Below are positions 1-6,402 of a stretch of DNA of 15,830 nucleotides, piece after piece. Numbering within the stretch: position 1 is the stretch's first letter; every line of letters begins with the position of its first letter. A program made the position numbers and the translations under genes. Source of the DNA: an uncultured Eubacteriales bacterium (GTDB lineage Bacteria > Bacillota > Clostridia > Oscillospirales > Butyricicoccaceae); contig CAJUIK010000042.1 in NCBI GenBank assembly GCA_910585875.1, positions 1 through 15,830 on the forward strand. Reading direction: 5' to 3'. The notes beneath the pieces are model-generated. The model was not told the origin of the DNA. It saw only the letters and a list, made by a program, of their open reading frames with translations, and did not search any database.

Positions 1-1
1 G

Positions 2-1387
2 CTGGAGGCGGCAGAATACCTGCGCGCCGCCCCGGCGGACGCTCTGCGGACGGAGATCGTCGAAAACGGCCGTCAGATGCTGGCGCAGATCAGAGAGGTT
101 TTGGAGCAATACCGCGACGATCTGCGCTCGGAGACCCCGCTGAAACAGCTGGCGAAAATCGAAAACGCATGGGGAAAAGAAGATCGGAACCTGGGGGCGC
201 AGTTGAGGCAGCTTATCCAGCAGCTTCCTCGGCAGGTTTCCTATCAGGTCCGGGCGGTGTTTTTTGCCGAGCTGGGAGAAAAATGGGACGCCATGGAGAG
301 CGTTTACGAATATATGAGGGACGACCTTCGATTCGACCCAGTGATCGTGCGCACCCCAGTAGGGCGAGTGGTGGAACGAGACGGCAAGCGAGAGCAGGAG
401 ATTCTCTATAAGGATTTTCTCACCCCCATGGGAATCCCCTCTTTGGGATATGACCAATATGACATTGCAGAAGACTGCCCAGAATTGGCCTTCATCAGCC
501 AGCCCTATGAAAGCTGCACCCTGGAACAATTTTGGCCGGAAACGATTGCAAAGTATAGCCGGCTGGTATATTTGCCTTATTTTCTTCCTGATAAAGTGGA
601 AGATGGAACTGTAATTTCCCTGGCACAGATGCCGGTTTATCGCTTTGCATGGAAAGTGATTTGTCCGACTGAAAAACAGTATAAATTTTATCGCCGCCAT
701 TCAGCCAATCAAGGCGCAAATGCTTTGTTAACTGGCGCTCCAAAAACCGACCCATTTGTTGCTCTTTATGGGAAAACGCTCCCTTTGCCTAGCAGTTGGA
801 GGTGTATAGAAGGTAAAACCGTATTTCTCTGGAATAGTTGGTATGACATGAATGCATCGTCTTTGCGGTATTTTGAAGCTCTGTTAGAGTGGTTTGACGC
901 TCATCAGGAAGACTGCGCCCTTATCTGGCGACCGCATCCCATGACAGATGCTGTGACAAAACTCCACTATCCCGATCAGTATCCATCCTATCAGGCGATG
1001 ATTAAGCGGGTTTGCGATACCCGAAACGCAGTATTGGACTTGGAAACGTCCTGTGCAACGGCGTTTTCTATTTCTAATGCGATAATTTCTGACTACAGTT
1101 CCCTGTTAGCGCAATATCTACTTTTGGATAAACCAGCTTTGTGGATGAAAGGGAAAAATTTTCATTTTACTGGTGAAGAGTTTATTGAGGGTAAGTGGAT
1201 GGAACAAGCGGAAAATATTGATCATATATTGGCATTTATGGATCGTTGCCGAAATGGCGAGGATCGGAATGCAGCGTTTCGCAGTGTAATCCGTCGGCGC
1301 GATCTCTATTTGGCAGATGGGCACTGTGGAGAAAGGATATGCAGTGTGTTGTGGGATAGCCTACGACAAGAAGACGATATTTTATAA
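2..1387 (+). CDS. CDP-glycerol glycerophosphotransferase-like protein (5' end outside window)
   Basis: The frame is open from base 2 with no stop, so the gene begins upstream of the window and the Met codon at 77 is probably internal. The C-terminal half looks like the TagB/TagF CDP-glycerol glycerophosphotransferase family, with an RPHP motif at 929-940 and an SDYSS motif at 1088-1102, the two blocks that hold the nucleotide-phosphate end of the substrate in that family. The N-terminal part is helical and charged, and I do not recognise it. The family transfers polyol-phosphate units from CDP-activated donors to teichoic acid or capsule-like polymers at the inner membrane face. It is first of four same-strand genes, with 35 bases to the next. 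Composition changes inside the gene: GC-rich up to about 480, then AT-rich. The family call is fairly secure, but the substrate is unknown and need not be glycerol phosphate. Confidence 0.75.
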   Translation: MEAAEYLRAAPADALRTEIVENGRQMLAQIREVLEQYRDDLRSETPLKQLAKIENAWGKEDRNLGAQLRQLIQQLPRQVSYQVRAVFFAELGEKWDAMESVYEYMRDDLRFDPVIVRTPVGRVVERDGKREQEILYKDFLTPMGIPSLGYDQYDIAEDCPELAFISQPYESCTLEQFWPETIAKYSRLVYLPYFLPDKVEDGTVISLAQMPVYRFAWKVICPTEKQYKFYRRHSANQGANALLTGAPKTDPFVALYGKTLPLPSSWRCIEGKTVFLWNSWYDMNASSLRYFEALLEWFDAHQEDCALIWRPHPMTDAVTKLHYPDQYPSYQAMIKRVCDTRNAVLDLETSCATAFSISNAIISDYSSLLAQYLLLDKPALWMKGKNFHFTGEEFIEGKWMEQAENIDHILAFMDRCRNGEDRNAAFRSVIRRRDLYLADGHCGERICSVLWDSLRQEDDIL

Positions 1388-1404
1388 GCCAACATCCAAC
1401 AATG

Positions 1405-1410
1405 AGGAGG
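1405..1410 (+). promoter_or_regulatory. Ribosome binding site deciding the methyltransferase start
   Basis: An AGGAGG lies downstream of the first in-frame ATG (1402) and 12 bases before the ATG at 1423. Only the later ATG can use it, so 1423 is preferred although the spacing is a little long. Confidence 0.65.
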
Positions 1411-1422
1411 ATTATAAAAATT

Positions 1423-2166
1423 ATGGAGAGACGTCGGGTGTATGGAGACAAGATATCAATTCAAACTGAAAGCGTACAAAAATTTTATGATAAGCGTGCG
1501 TCTCTTGTAGATCAAAAGGGATGGGGTGCAGTTTCACTTGGAGATGAAGATTCGACGATTGCGGATAGAGCGTATGAATATGATCGAAGCGTCTTATTTC
1601 CAAAGCTGGGGATAAATTTAAATGACCGGGTATTGGAGATAGGCTGTGGTATTGGTCGCTGGGCAAAAATTGTCCTTCCACATTGTGGATCCTATTGCGG
1701 CGTGGATTTTTCCGAAGAAATGCTGAAAGTAGCAAAAAAAATTTGTAAAGATCATTCCGAAAAAAGCAGTTTTTTTCACCTTTCAGCCCTTGAGGCAACA
1801 GAAAAAGACCTATCGTTTTACGGAGAGCCTTTTCATTGTGTCATTCTATCTGGCGTATGTATGTATATTAATGATACAGAGTTGAAAAGAATCTTCGAAC
1901 AATTGCCGGCGTTAATTCAACCTCATTGTACAATCTGTGTCAAAGAAACTGCTGCCCTGGATGAACGACTCACCCTGAATGAATTTTATTCAGAAGCGTT
2001 GCAGTCTACATATAACGCGATTTATCGAACCCAAGATGAGTATACAGCTATGTTTCAGCCATTGATAAAAGTTGGATTTTCTATTGAAGACCAATATTTT
2101 CTGCCAGATGAAATAGGACGTAAGCATACAGAGACTAACGGCCTTTGTACAATTTTGAAGCGTTAG
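1423..2166 (+). CDS. Class I SAM-dependent methyltransferase
   Basis: The 247-residue protein has the Rossmann-fold motif I, VLEIGCGIGRW (residues 70-80), followed by the acidic motif VDFSEEML that normally binds the SAM ribose. This is a class I methyltransferase of the small-molecule type. It has no membrane segment and is probably cytoplasmic. The start at 1423 was chosen because the AGGAGG at 1405-1410 lies downstream of the alternative ATG at 1402. It sits between a glycerophosphotransferase-like gene and a CTP-type nucleotidyltransferase gene, so N- or O-methylation of a phosphoamine head group or sugar is plausible. One specific idea is methylation of phosphoethanolamine or 2-aminoethylphosphonate, but the sequence does not prove this. 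It is AT-rich compared with the flanking chromosome. Fold confidence is high; the substrate is unknown. Confidence 0.8.
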   Translation: MERRRVYGDKISIQTESVQKFYDKRASLVDQKGWGAVSLGDEDSTIADRAYEYDRSVLFPKLGINLNDRVLEIGCGIGRWAKIVLPHCGSYCGVDFSEEMLKVAKKICKDHSEKSSFFHLSALEATEKDLSFYGEPFHCVILSGVCMYINDTELKRIFEQLPALIQPHCTICVKETAALDERLTLNEFYSEALQSTYNAIYRTQDEYTAMFQPLIKVGFSIEDQYFLPDEIGRKHTETNGLCTILKR

Positions 2167-2190
2167 TTGGGCACAACTTTTGGAATCACT

Positions 2191-2199
2191 GGAGAGGGG
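2191..2199 (+). promoter_or_regulatory. Ribosome binding site deciding the nucleotidyltransferase start
   Basis: GGAGAGGGG lies 8 bases before the ATG at 2208. It favours this start over the in-frame codon at 2145, which would overlap the methyltransferase gene and add residues in front of the conserved LAAGMG loop. Confidence 0.75.
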
Positions 2200-2207
2200 T
2201 TGGACGA

Positions 2208-2951
2208 ATGCAGGCATTAATGCTGGCTGCCGGTATGGGGCGACGCATGAGAGAGAATATAGAAATAACCGCCAAATGTATGATTAAAATAGGTGGTAAA
2301 ACCTTATTGGAACGGGCTACAGAAGCATTAATGCTGGCTGGCATTCGGAAATTTATTATAGTAATTGGTTGGAATTGCGATCAGTTGGCAACAGAAATTC
2401 AAAATAGTATATCAGGAATGGAAATTGAATTCGTGTATAATCAAGATTATGCGATAACAAACAACATCTATTCTCTTTATATCGCTCGAGAACAGCTTGG
2501 TCAAGACGATACGCTTCTTTTGGAGTCCGACCTGATTTATGATATTAACCTTTTGCAAAGGATTGTTCATTATCCAGCTAATGACCTGGCTGTTGTGAGC
2601 AAATATCAGCCTTGGATGGATGGTACAGTCACAACGATCGAGTCAAACGGTATTATTGATGCGTTTATTGAAAAGCAGGATATTCAGCAACACGATATCG
2701 GGCGATACTGGAAAACAGTTAATATTTATAAATTCAGCAGAGAATTTTCTCAAAATTACTATATTCCATATTTGGAAAAATATATTAAAAAATACGGAAA
2801 AAATCAATACTATGAACTTGTGTTAAAGGAGCTAACAAAATTATCTTTAATACAATTAACCGCTTTAGATATATCTGATACACTTTGGTATGAAATTGAC
2901 ACAGACAAGGACCTAAAGATGGCCTCCACCATATTTGACAAAAGGGAATAG
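2208..2951 (+). CDS. LicC/PntC-like CTP-dependent nucleotidyltransferase
   Basis: The 247-residue protein is a complete nucleotidyltransferase of the sugar-phosphate/choline-phosphate cytidylyltransferase fold. It starts with the nucleotide loop LAAGMGRRM (residues 6-14), followed by the lysine block AKCMIKIGGK. An acidic metal-binding segment, ESDLIYD, has Asp108 and Asp112. The part YNQDYAITNNIYSLYIA resembles LicC, and the end, with YWKTVNIYKFS and YEIDTDKDL, resembles the cytidylyltransferase domain of phosphonate-activating PntC. These families join CMP to phosphocholine or 2-aminoethylphosphonate before transfer to a surface polymer. The neighbouring methyltransferase and CDP-alditol transferase-like gene support such a role. 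The start at 2208 follows a good ribosome site. A sugar-1-phosphate substrate cannot be excluded. It is the most AT-rich gene of the window. Confidence 0.75.
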   Translation: MQALMLAAGMGRRMRENIEITAKCMIKIGGKTLLERATEALMLAGIRKFIIVIGWNCDQLATEIQNSISGMEIEFVYNQDYAITNNIYSLYIAREQLGQDDTLLLESDLIYDINLLQRIVHYPANDLAVVSKYQPWMDGTVTTIESNGIIDAFIEKQDIQQHDIGRYWKTVNIYKFSREFSQNYYIPYLEKYIKKYGKNQYYELVLKELTKLSLIQLTALDISDTLWYEIDTDKDLKMASTIFDKRE

Positions 2952-2958
2952 GTTTTTT

Positions 2959-3906
2959 ATGGATTCTAATGTTGAGAGTAATAAAATGGCATTGCAGAAA
3001 CTTGCCACTCAATTTTTCTCCCGCAATTATGATTATCTTTGGTTGAAAACGATGTTGGATCAGGCAGGAAAGTCTAATACTCAAGGTTCTACGCTGATCG
3101 TGGGCTCCTCTCATGCTCTCAACGGGATTAAGGAGGACTGCTGGAGCCGCGCCTTCAACTGCTCGATGCATTCTCAGGATATCTATTATGACTTTCAATG
3201 CGCTCGCCGCGTGTTGGATTCAGCTGAAAAGGGGATTTTTTCCCGTTGTTTTATCGTCATGGGATATTATATCGCCTATCAGGATCTGTCGTTGAGCAAA
3301 GTTTCCCGGGAGACGGTAATTTCCAATATATACTATCCGATATTTCGCGACGCGCACAATTGGACAGATCCATCCCACAGGTCCCTGTGGGATGGGCTCG
3401 GGGATACCCCCGAGCCCATCAAAAACCTTTGCTCACAGCTGGCGGCGCAGAAATTGTTAGAGTATGGCACATATTATTCGGAAATCCGGCCGCGCGGGAC
3501 ATTGTTTGACCTGAAAGGCCGGGTATGGGCGGAAGTTCCTTCGTCGGAGCGGATGGCGATGGGCCAGGCTCGAGCGGCAGATCATAATAAGATATTTCAA
3601 CATAAAGAAAGCCTGGAAGAGAACAAAGAAATCATAAAACAATTCGTTGCCTATCTGTACGAGCATGAGGTACAGCCTATTGTGGTGATCACGCCCTTTT
3701 CAGCAGAATATAACCGTTTTGTTCTGCCGGAGATGAAGGCGGGGGTGTTGGAACTTCTGGACGCCGTGCCGCAGGATATCCACTATGTAGATTTCAATCA
3801 AGCGTTGGATTTGTTCGACGCCGCGGACTTTATGGATACAGATCATTTGAGCGCAAGAGGCGCGGAAAAAATGAGCGCTATTTTGACGGAGATGTTCGGC
3901 GTGTGA
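2959..3906 (+). CDS. SGNH-hydrolase-like protein of a surface-polymer operon
   Basis: The 315-residue protein has a GSSH block near the start (Gly49, Ser50, Ser51, His52) and a DTDH-LS block near the end (Asp293 and His296). These are where an SGNH/GDSL hydrolase carries its nucleophile and its Asp-x-x-His pair. No clear signal peptide or membrane helix is visible. In polysaccharide and teichoic acid loci such proteins often add or remove acyl groups, as DltD- and AlgJ-like proteins do, but the exact family is not recognised. The ATG at 2959 is preferred over a TTG at 2935 because an AAAGGGA (2941-2947) precedes it and the TTG would overlap the previous gene. The gap to that gene is 7 bases. 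The first 100 bases are AT-rich and the rest is GC-rich. A double inverted repeat lies inside the gene at 3370-3420. Confidence 0.6.
   Translation: MDSNVESNKMALQKLATQFFSRNYDYLWLKTMLDQAGKSNTQGSTLIVGSSHALNGIKEDCWSRAFNCSMHSQDIYYDFQCARRVLDSAEKGIFSRCFIVMGYYIAYQDLSLSKVSRETVISNIYYPIFRDAHNWTDPSHRSLWDGLGDTPEPIKNLCSQLAAQKLLEYGTYYSEIRPRGTLFDLKGRVWAEVPSSERMAMGQARAADHNKIFQHKESLEENKEIIKQFVAYLYEHEVQPIVVITPFSAEYNRFVLPEMKAGVLELLDAVPQDIHYVDFNQALDLFDAADFMDTDHLSARGAEKMSAILTEMFGV
3370..3420. repeat. Two overlapping perfect inverted repeats inside the SGNH-like gene
   Basis: The first hairpin pairs 3370-3381 with 3384-3395 (12 bp). The second pairs 3391-3403 with 3408-3420 (13 bp). They share the GATGG at 3391-3395, so only one can be fully paired at a time. 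Both lie in frame and encode about residues 138-154. Confidence 0.8.
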
Positions 3907-3964
3907 ACCGTCGAAACATATTCAATCAAGCAGAAATTTGTTCGATCAGTCTCCACAACAAAAG

Positions 3965-4000
3965 CCGCCTCGGGAAACATTTCCCGAGGCGGTTGTTTTT
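3965..4000 (+). terminator. Rho-independent terminator, probably two-way
   Basis: A perfect 12-bp stem (3965-3976 with 3981-3992) with a 4-base loop is followed by TTGTTTTT. On the other strand the stem is followed by CTTTTG, so it may also end the focA transcript, whose stop codon lies a few bases away. Confidence 0.9.
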
Positions 4001-4003
4001 CTA

Positions 4004-4774
4004 TTATGTGTTTGTCCGCCCAATCATATAATAACCGCCGCCAACGACGACCGCGCCGCCAACGATGTTGCCTAAAGCGGTGATCAGGATATTGCGGAAA
4101 AAGCCGATCAGGGAAACGCCGGCGCCATGGGGCAGAAGCAAGGCGGAGGACAGCAGAGTCATATTGGCCACGCAGTGCTCAAACCCAGGGACAATAAACA
4201 TCACAATACCCCAGAACACCATAATCAGTTTGGCGCTTTCGCTTTTCAGCCGGAAGGAGCACCAGATCGGCAGACAGACCAGGATATTACACAAAACCCC
4301 AGCGATAAACAGCTGGAGAGCGGGGGCGTTCATCTTGCCCTCGGCGCTGCTGAGGATAAAGGCGGAAGCCTCTGACCCATAAAGACCGCCGGCCCGCATC
4401 AGACCAGAAAGAATCAAAGCGCCCAAGAGGTTTCCAACATAGCTGCACCCCAATGTCAAAGCAGTCTGTCGCCAAGAAATCTGCTTTTGCAAAGAGCCCG
4501 CCGCCATTATCATCGTGTTGCCGGTGAAAAGTTCTGCCCCGGCCATCAACACTAGGCTCAAAGCGCCGCCAAACAGCAGGCCCATCGCAGGCTTGGCAAA
4601 AGGGGAGCCGGCGGCGGACAAAAATCCCCCTGCGGTGAACACTAAAATAACGCCGAAGCCGATATACAAACCGGCCAGCATGGCGGAAATCCAGTAGCCC
4701 AGAGGATTGTTTTTCAGCAAATCAACCTTGTTTCGAGCAGCCTGAGCCACGGCTTTCAAATCGTTTTGAAACAT
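4004..4774 (-). CDS. focA: Formate/nitrite family channel, probably formate (FocA-like)
   Basis: The 256-residue protein has the six hydrophobic segments of the FNT family. It keeps the pore features known from E. coli FocA: the Thr in AGAELFTGN, the Lys in EGKMNAP before the fourth segment group, and the pore His in GFEHCVANM. FNT channels pass formate, nitrite or hydrosulfide as pentamers in the cytoplasmic membrane. It is last in the fhs-fchA-folD operon, 33 bases after folD, which favours formate. The start is preceded by AAAAGGAT with 8 bases spacing. Length is normal and all key residues are present. Whether it works mainly in uptake or release cannot be told from sequence. Confidence 0.88.
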   Translation of the reverse strand: MFQNDLKAVAQAARNKVDLLKNNPLGYWISAMLAGLYIGFGVILVFTAGGFLSAAGSPFAKPAMGLLFGGALSLVLMAGAELFTGNTMIMAAGSLQKQISWRQTALTLGCSYVGNLLGALILSGLMRAGGLYGSEASAFILSSAEGKMNAPALQLFIAGVLCNILVCLPIWCSFRLKSESAKLIMVFWGIVMFIVPGFEHCVANMTLLSSALLLPHGAGVSLIGFFRNILITALGNIVGGAVVVGGGYYMIGRTNT

Positions 4775-4807
4775 GAATGTTCATCCTTTTGGATTTGTTG
4801 AATGAAT

Positions 4808-5665
4808 TTATTCCAAACCAGCCCGCTTCATGGCGGCCCTCAGCACATGGGCGGCCAGGCAGCTGGTGGTCACCGACCCCACGCCCCCAGGCGCCGGCGT
4901 GACGCGGGCCACGATAGGCTCCACGGTTTCAAAGTCTACGTCGCCGCACAGCTTGCCGTCTTCGCCCATATTGATGCCCACGTCGATAACAACCTGACCT
5001 GGGGACACATACTCCGCGTTCACCATTTTGGCCTGGCCGACGCAGGCCACCAAAATGTCCGCCTGCTGGGCGACGGCGGGCAGGTTCTGGGTTTTGCTGT
5101 GGCAGATGGTGACGGTGGCGTTTTTGGCAAGCATCATCATGGCCAGCGGTCGGCCGACCACCATGCTGCGGCCCAGGATGACCACATTTTTGCCCGCCAG
5201 CTCCACTTGGTAGTGGTCTAACAGTTCCATGACGGCTTCCGGCGTACAGGGAGGGTAGCCGGAAGGGTCCGCTGCGAACACTTTGGCCAGATTGTCCGGG
5301 TTCATGGCGTCCATATCTTTTTCCGGGGAGAGGACGTATTTCAAAACGCTTTCGTCCAGCTGCCGGGGCAGGGGGCGGAAAATCAACACGCCGTGGACGG
5401 AATCGTCCTGGTTCAGCGCCTCGATTTGCGCGGCAAAAGCCTGCTGGTCGATATCGACGGGCAGCTCTTTGACTTCCACGTCGACGCCAAGCCCGGAGAA
5501 GCGCTTGATTGCGCCGGTTTCATAAGAGAGATCGTCCGGCCGAGCGCCGCAGCGCACGATTGTCATCTTGGGATGAACGCCCGCTTGCTTCAACCGGGCG
5601 ACTTGGGCGGTCAGACGTTCTTTCATGGCGGCCACGGGCTCTTTGCCTTTGAGCAGTTCAGCCAT
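4808..5665 (-). CDS. folD: FolD-type methylene-THF dehydrogenase with altered cyclohydrolase site
   Basis: The 285-residue protein aligns without gaps to E. coli FolD through the active site. The NADP-binding part has GRSMVVGRPLA and the C-terminal block TPAPGGVG, and PCTPEAV is intact. Tyr48 and Asp119 match E. coli Tyr50 and Asp121. However, the position of catalytic Lys54 is Ala52, and that of Gln98 is Phe96 (the usual VQLPLP reads IFRPLP). Lys54 and Gln98 equivalents are known to be important for the cyclohydrolase reaction. The enzyme therefore probably acts only as a dehydrogenase, with FchA next door supplying cyclohydrolase activity. A longer frame runs to 5758, but the AGGAGGT at 5673-5679 fixes the start at 5665. 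It begins 35 bases after fchA. Confidence 0.92.
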   Translation of the reverse strand: MAELLKGKEPVAAMKERLTAQVARLKQAGVHPKMTIVRCGARPDDLSYETGAIKRFSGLGVDVEVKELPVDIDQQAFAAQIEALNQDDSVHGVLIFRPLPRQLDESVLKYVLSPEKDMDAMNPDNLAKVFAADPSGYPPCTPEAVMELLDHYQVELAGKNVVILGRSMVVGRPLAMMMLAKNATVTICHSKTQNLPAVAQQADILVACVGQAKMVNAEYVSPGQVVIDVGINMGEDGKLCGDVDFETVEPIVARVTPAPGGVGSVTTSCLAAHVLRAAMKRAGLE

Positions 5666-5672
5666 TGATAAG

Positions 5673-5679
5673 ACCTCCT
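5673..5679 (-). promoter_or_regulatory. Ribosome binding site fixing the folD start
   Basis: AGGAGGT on the minus strand lies 7 bases before the ATG at 5665. It rules out the 31-codon upstream extension, which would also run into fchA. Confidence 0.9.
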
Positions 5680-5700
5680 GTGATTGAGATAGGTAAGCGC

Positions 5701-6315
5701 TTATTTTCGGATAGCGGTTTGGACTGCCCGGGCTGTTTTGTCCGCCCGAGACGCCCACTCAGCCGACAGACCGTCCGCTTGGGCCTCATATTCTTCGGCC
5801 AGCGCCCGGTCTTTCATCAGTTTGGTGTTGATATAGACGTTCAGGCTGGCGCCCTCCAGCGCGGCTCGGCAAAAGACGGCAGCCACGCCCACGTCGGAAA
5901 GGGCCAGACGGGATCCCTTTTCCGCCAGTTCCTCCAGCAGTTCAATGACTTGCGCGCAGGTTTCCATGATGCGCAGAGGCACGGCGCCGGCGTCCTTCAG
6001 GCATTGGGCCATCACTTGATCCCGTTCCGGCGCGTCTTTGGGCAGGCCATAGGCCTTGGACAAAGGCTCAAAGGCGTCGGCGTCCGCTTGAACCAACTGC
6101 TGAAGCTGATTCCGCAGCTCTTCCGTCCGGCCAATAATCCGCTGGATATCCGCTTGAACGTCGGCATATTTCTTTTTGCCCAGAGTCAGGTTGCACACCA
6201 TAGAGCCCAAGGCGGCGCCCAGAGCGCCGCACAGGGCGGAAGCTCCTCCTCCTCCGGGCACAGCCGCGCCAGAAGCCAGTTGATTCAAAAATTCATTGCA
6301 ACTATTGTTCAGCAT
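5701..6315 (-). CDS. fchA: Methenyl-THF cyclohydrolase / cyclodeaminase-family protein
   Basis: The 204-residue protein is a complete FTCD_C (cyclodeaminase) domain. It has the glycine block ASGAAVPGGGGASAL near residues 14-27, the DADAF segment at residues 78-82 and the SDVGVAA signature at 140-146. The family includes formimino-THF cyclodeaminase of histidine breakdown and the methenyl-THF cyclohydrolase FchA of methylotrophs. No histidine-degradation genes are nearby. Its place between fhs and a FolD lacking the cyclohydrolase lysine strongly favours 10-formyl-THF/5,10-methenyl-THF interconversion. AAAGGAGC lies 7 bases before the ATG. It is probably cytoplasmic. Confidence 0.85.
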   Translation of the reverse strand: MLNNSCNEFLNQLASGAAVPGGGGASALCGALGAALGSMVCNLTLGKKKYADVQADIQRIIGRTEELRNQLQQLVQADADAFEPLSKAYGLPKDAPERDQVMAQCLKDAGAVPLRIMETCAQVIELLEELAEKGSRLALSDVGVAAVFCRAALEGASLNVYINTKLMKDRALAEEYEAQADGLSAEWASRADKTARAVQTAIRK

Positions 6316-6362
6316 CGATTCGGCTCCTTTCTGCTCTACAATCAGAGCAGGATTGAGAAAAG

Positions 6363-6386
6363 CGGCGGCGCGGACCCGCGCCGCCG
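6363..6386 (-). terminator. GC-rich hairpin between fhs and fchA
   Basis: A 10-bp GC-only stem (6363-6372 with 6377-6386) lies just after the fhs stop. On the minus strand it is followed by only CTTTTCTC, a poor T-run. It may partly end transcription or protect the fhs message, giving more Fhs than downstream products. Confidence 0.45.
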
Positions 6387-6402
6387 GTTGATGGAAAGTT
6401 TT

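Larger units (their letters stand above)
540..3060. other. AT-rich block with edges inside two genes
   Basis: By eye, GC content falls from roughly 60 percent before base 480 to about 40 percent from 540, drops to about 25 percent near 2760-2820, and rises past 50 percent after about 3060. Both edges lie inside coding sequence: the glycerophosphotransferase-like gene on the left and the SGNH-like gene on the right. The methyltransferase and nucleotidyltransferase genes lie wholly inside. No insertion sequence or direct repeats were seen at the edges. This fits homologous replacement of the middle of a surface-polymer operon, as in variable serotype loci. The percentages are estimates, not computed. 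Confidence 0.6.

Noticed and set aside
5666..5758. A 31-residue N-terminal extension of FolD
   Set aside because: The AGGAGGT at 5673-5679 lies inside it and points to the ATG at 5665. The extension also overlaps the end of fchA and is not part of the family.
5701..6315. A histidine-degradation role for the cyclodeaminase-family protein
   Set aside because: No hut genes or formiminotransferase domain are nearby. The one-carbon operon context favours the cyclohydrolase role.
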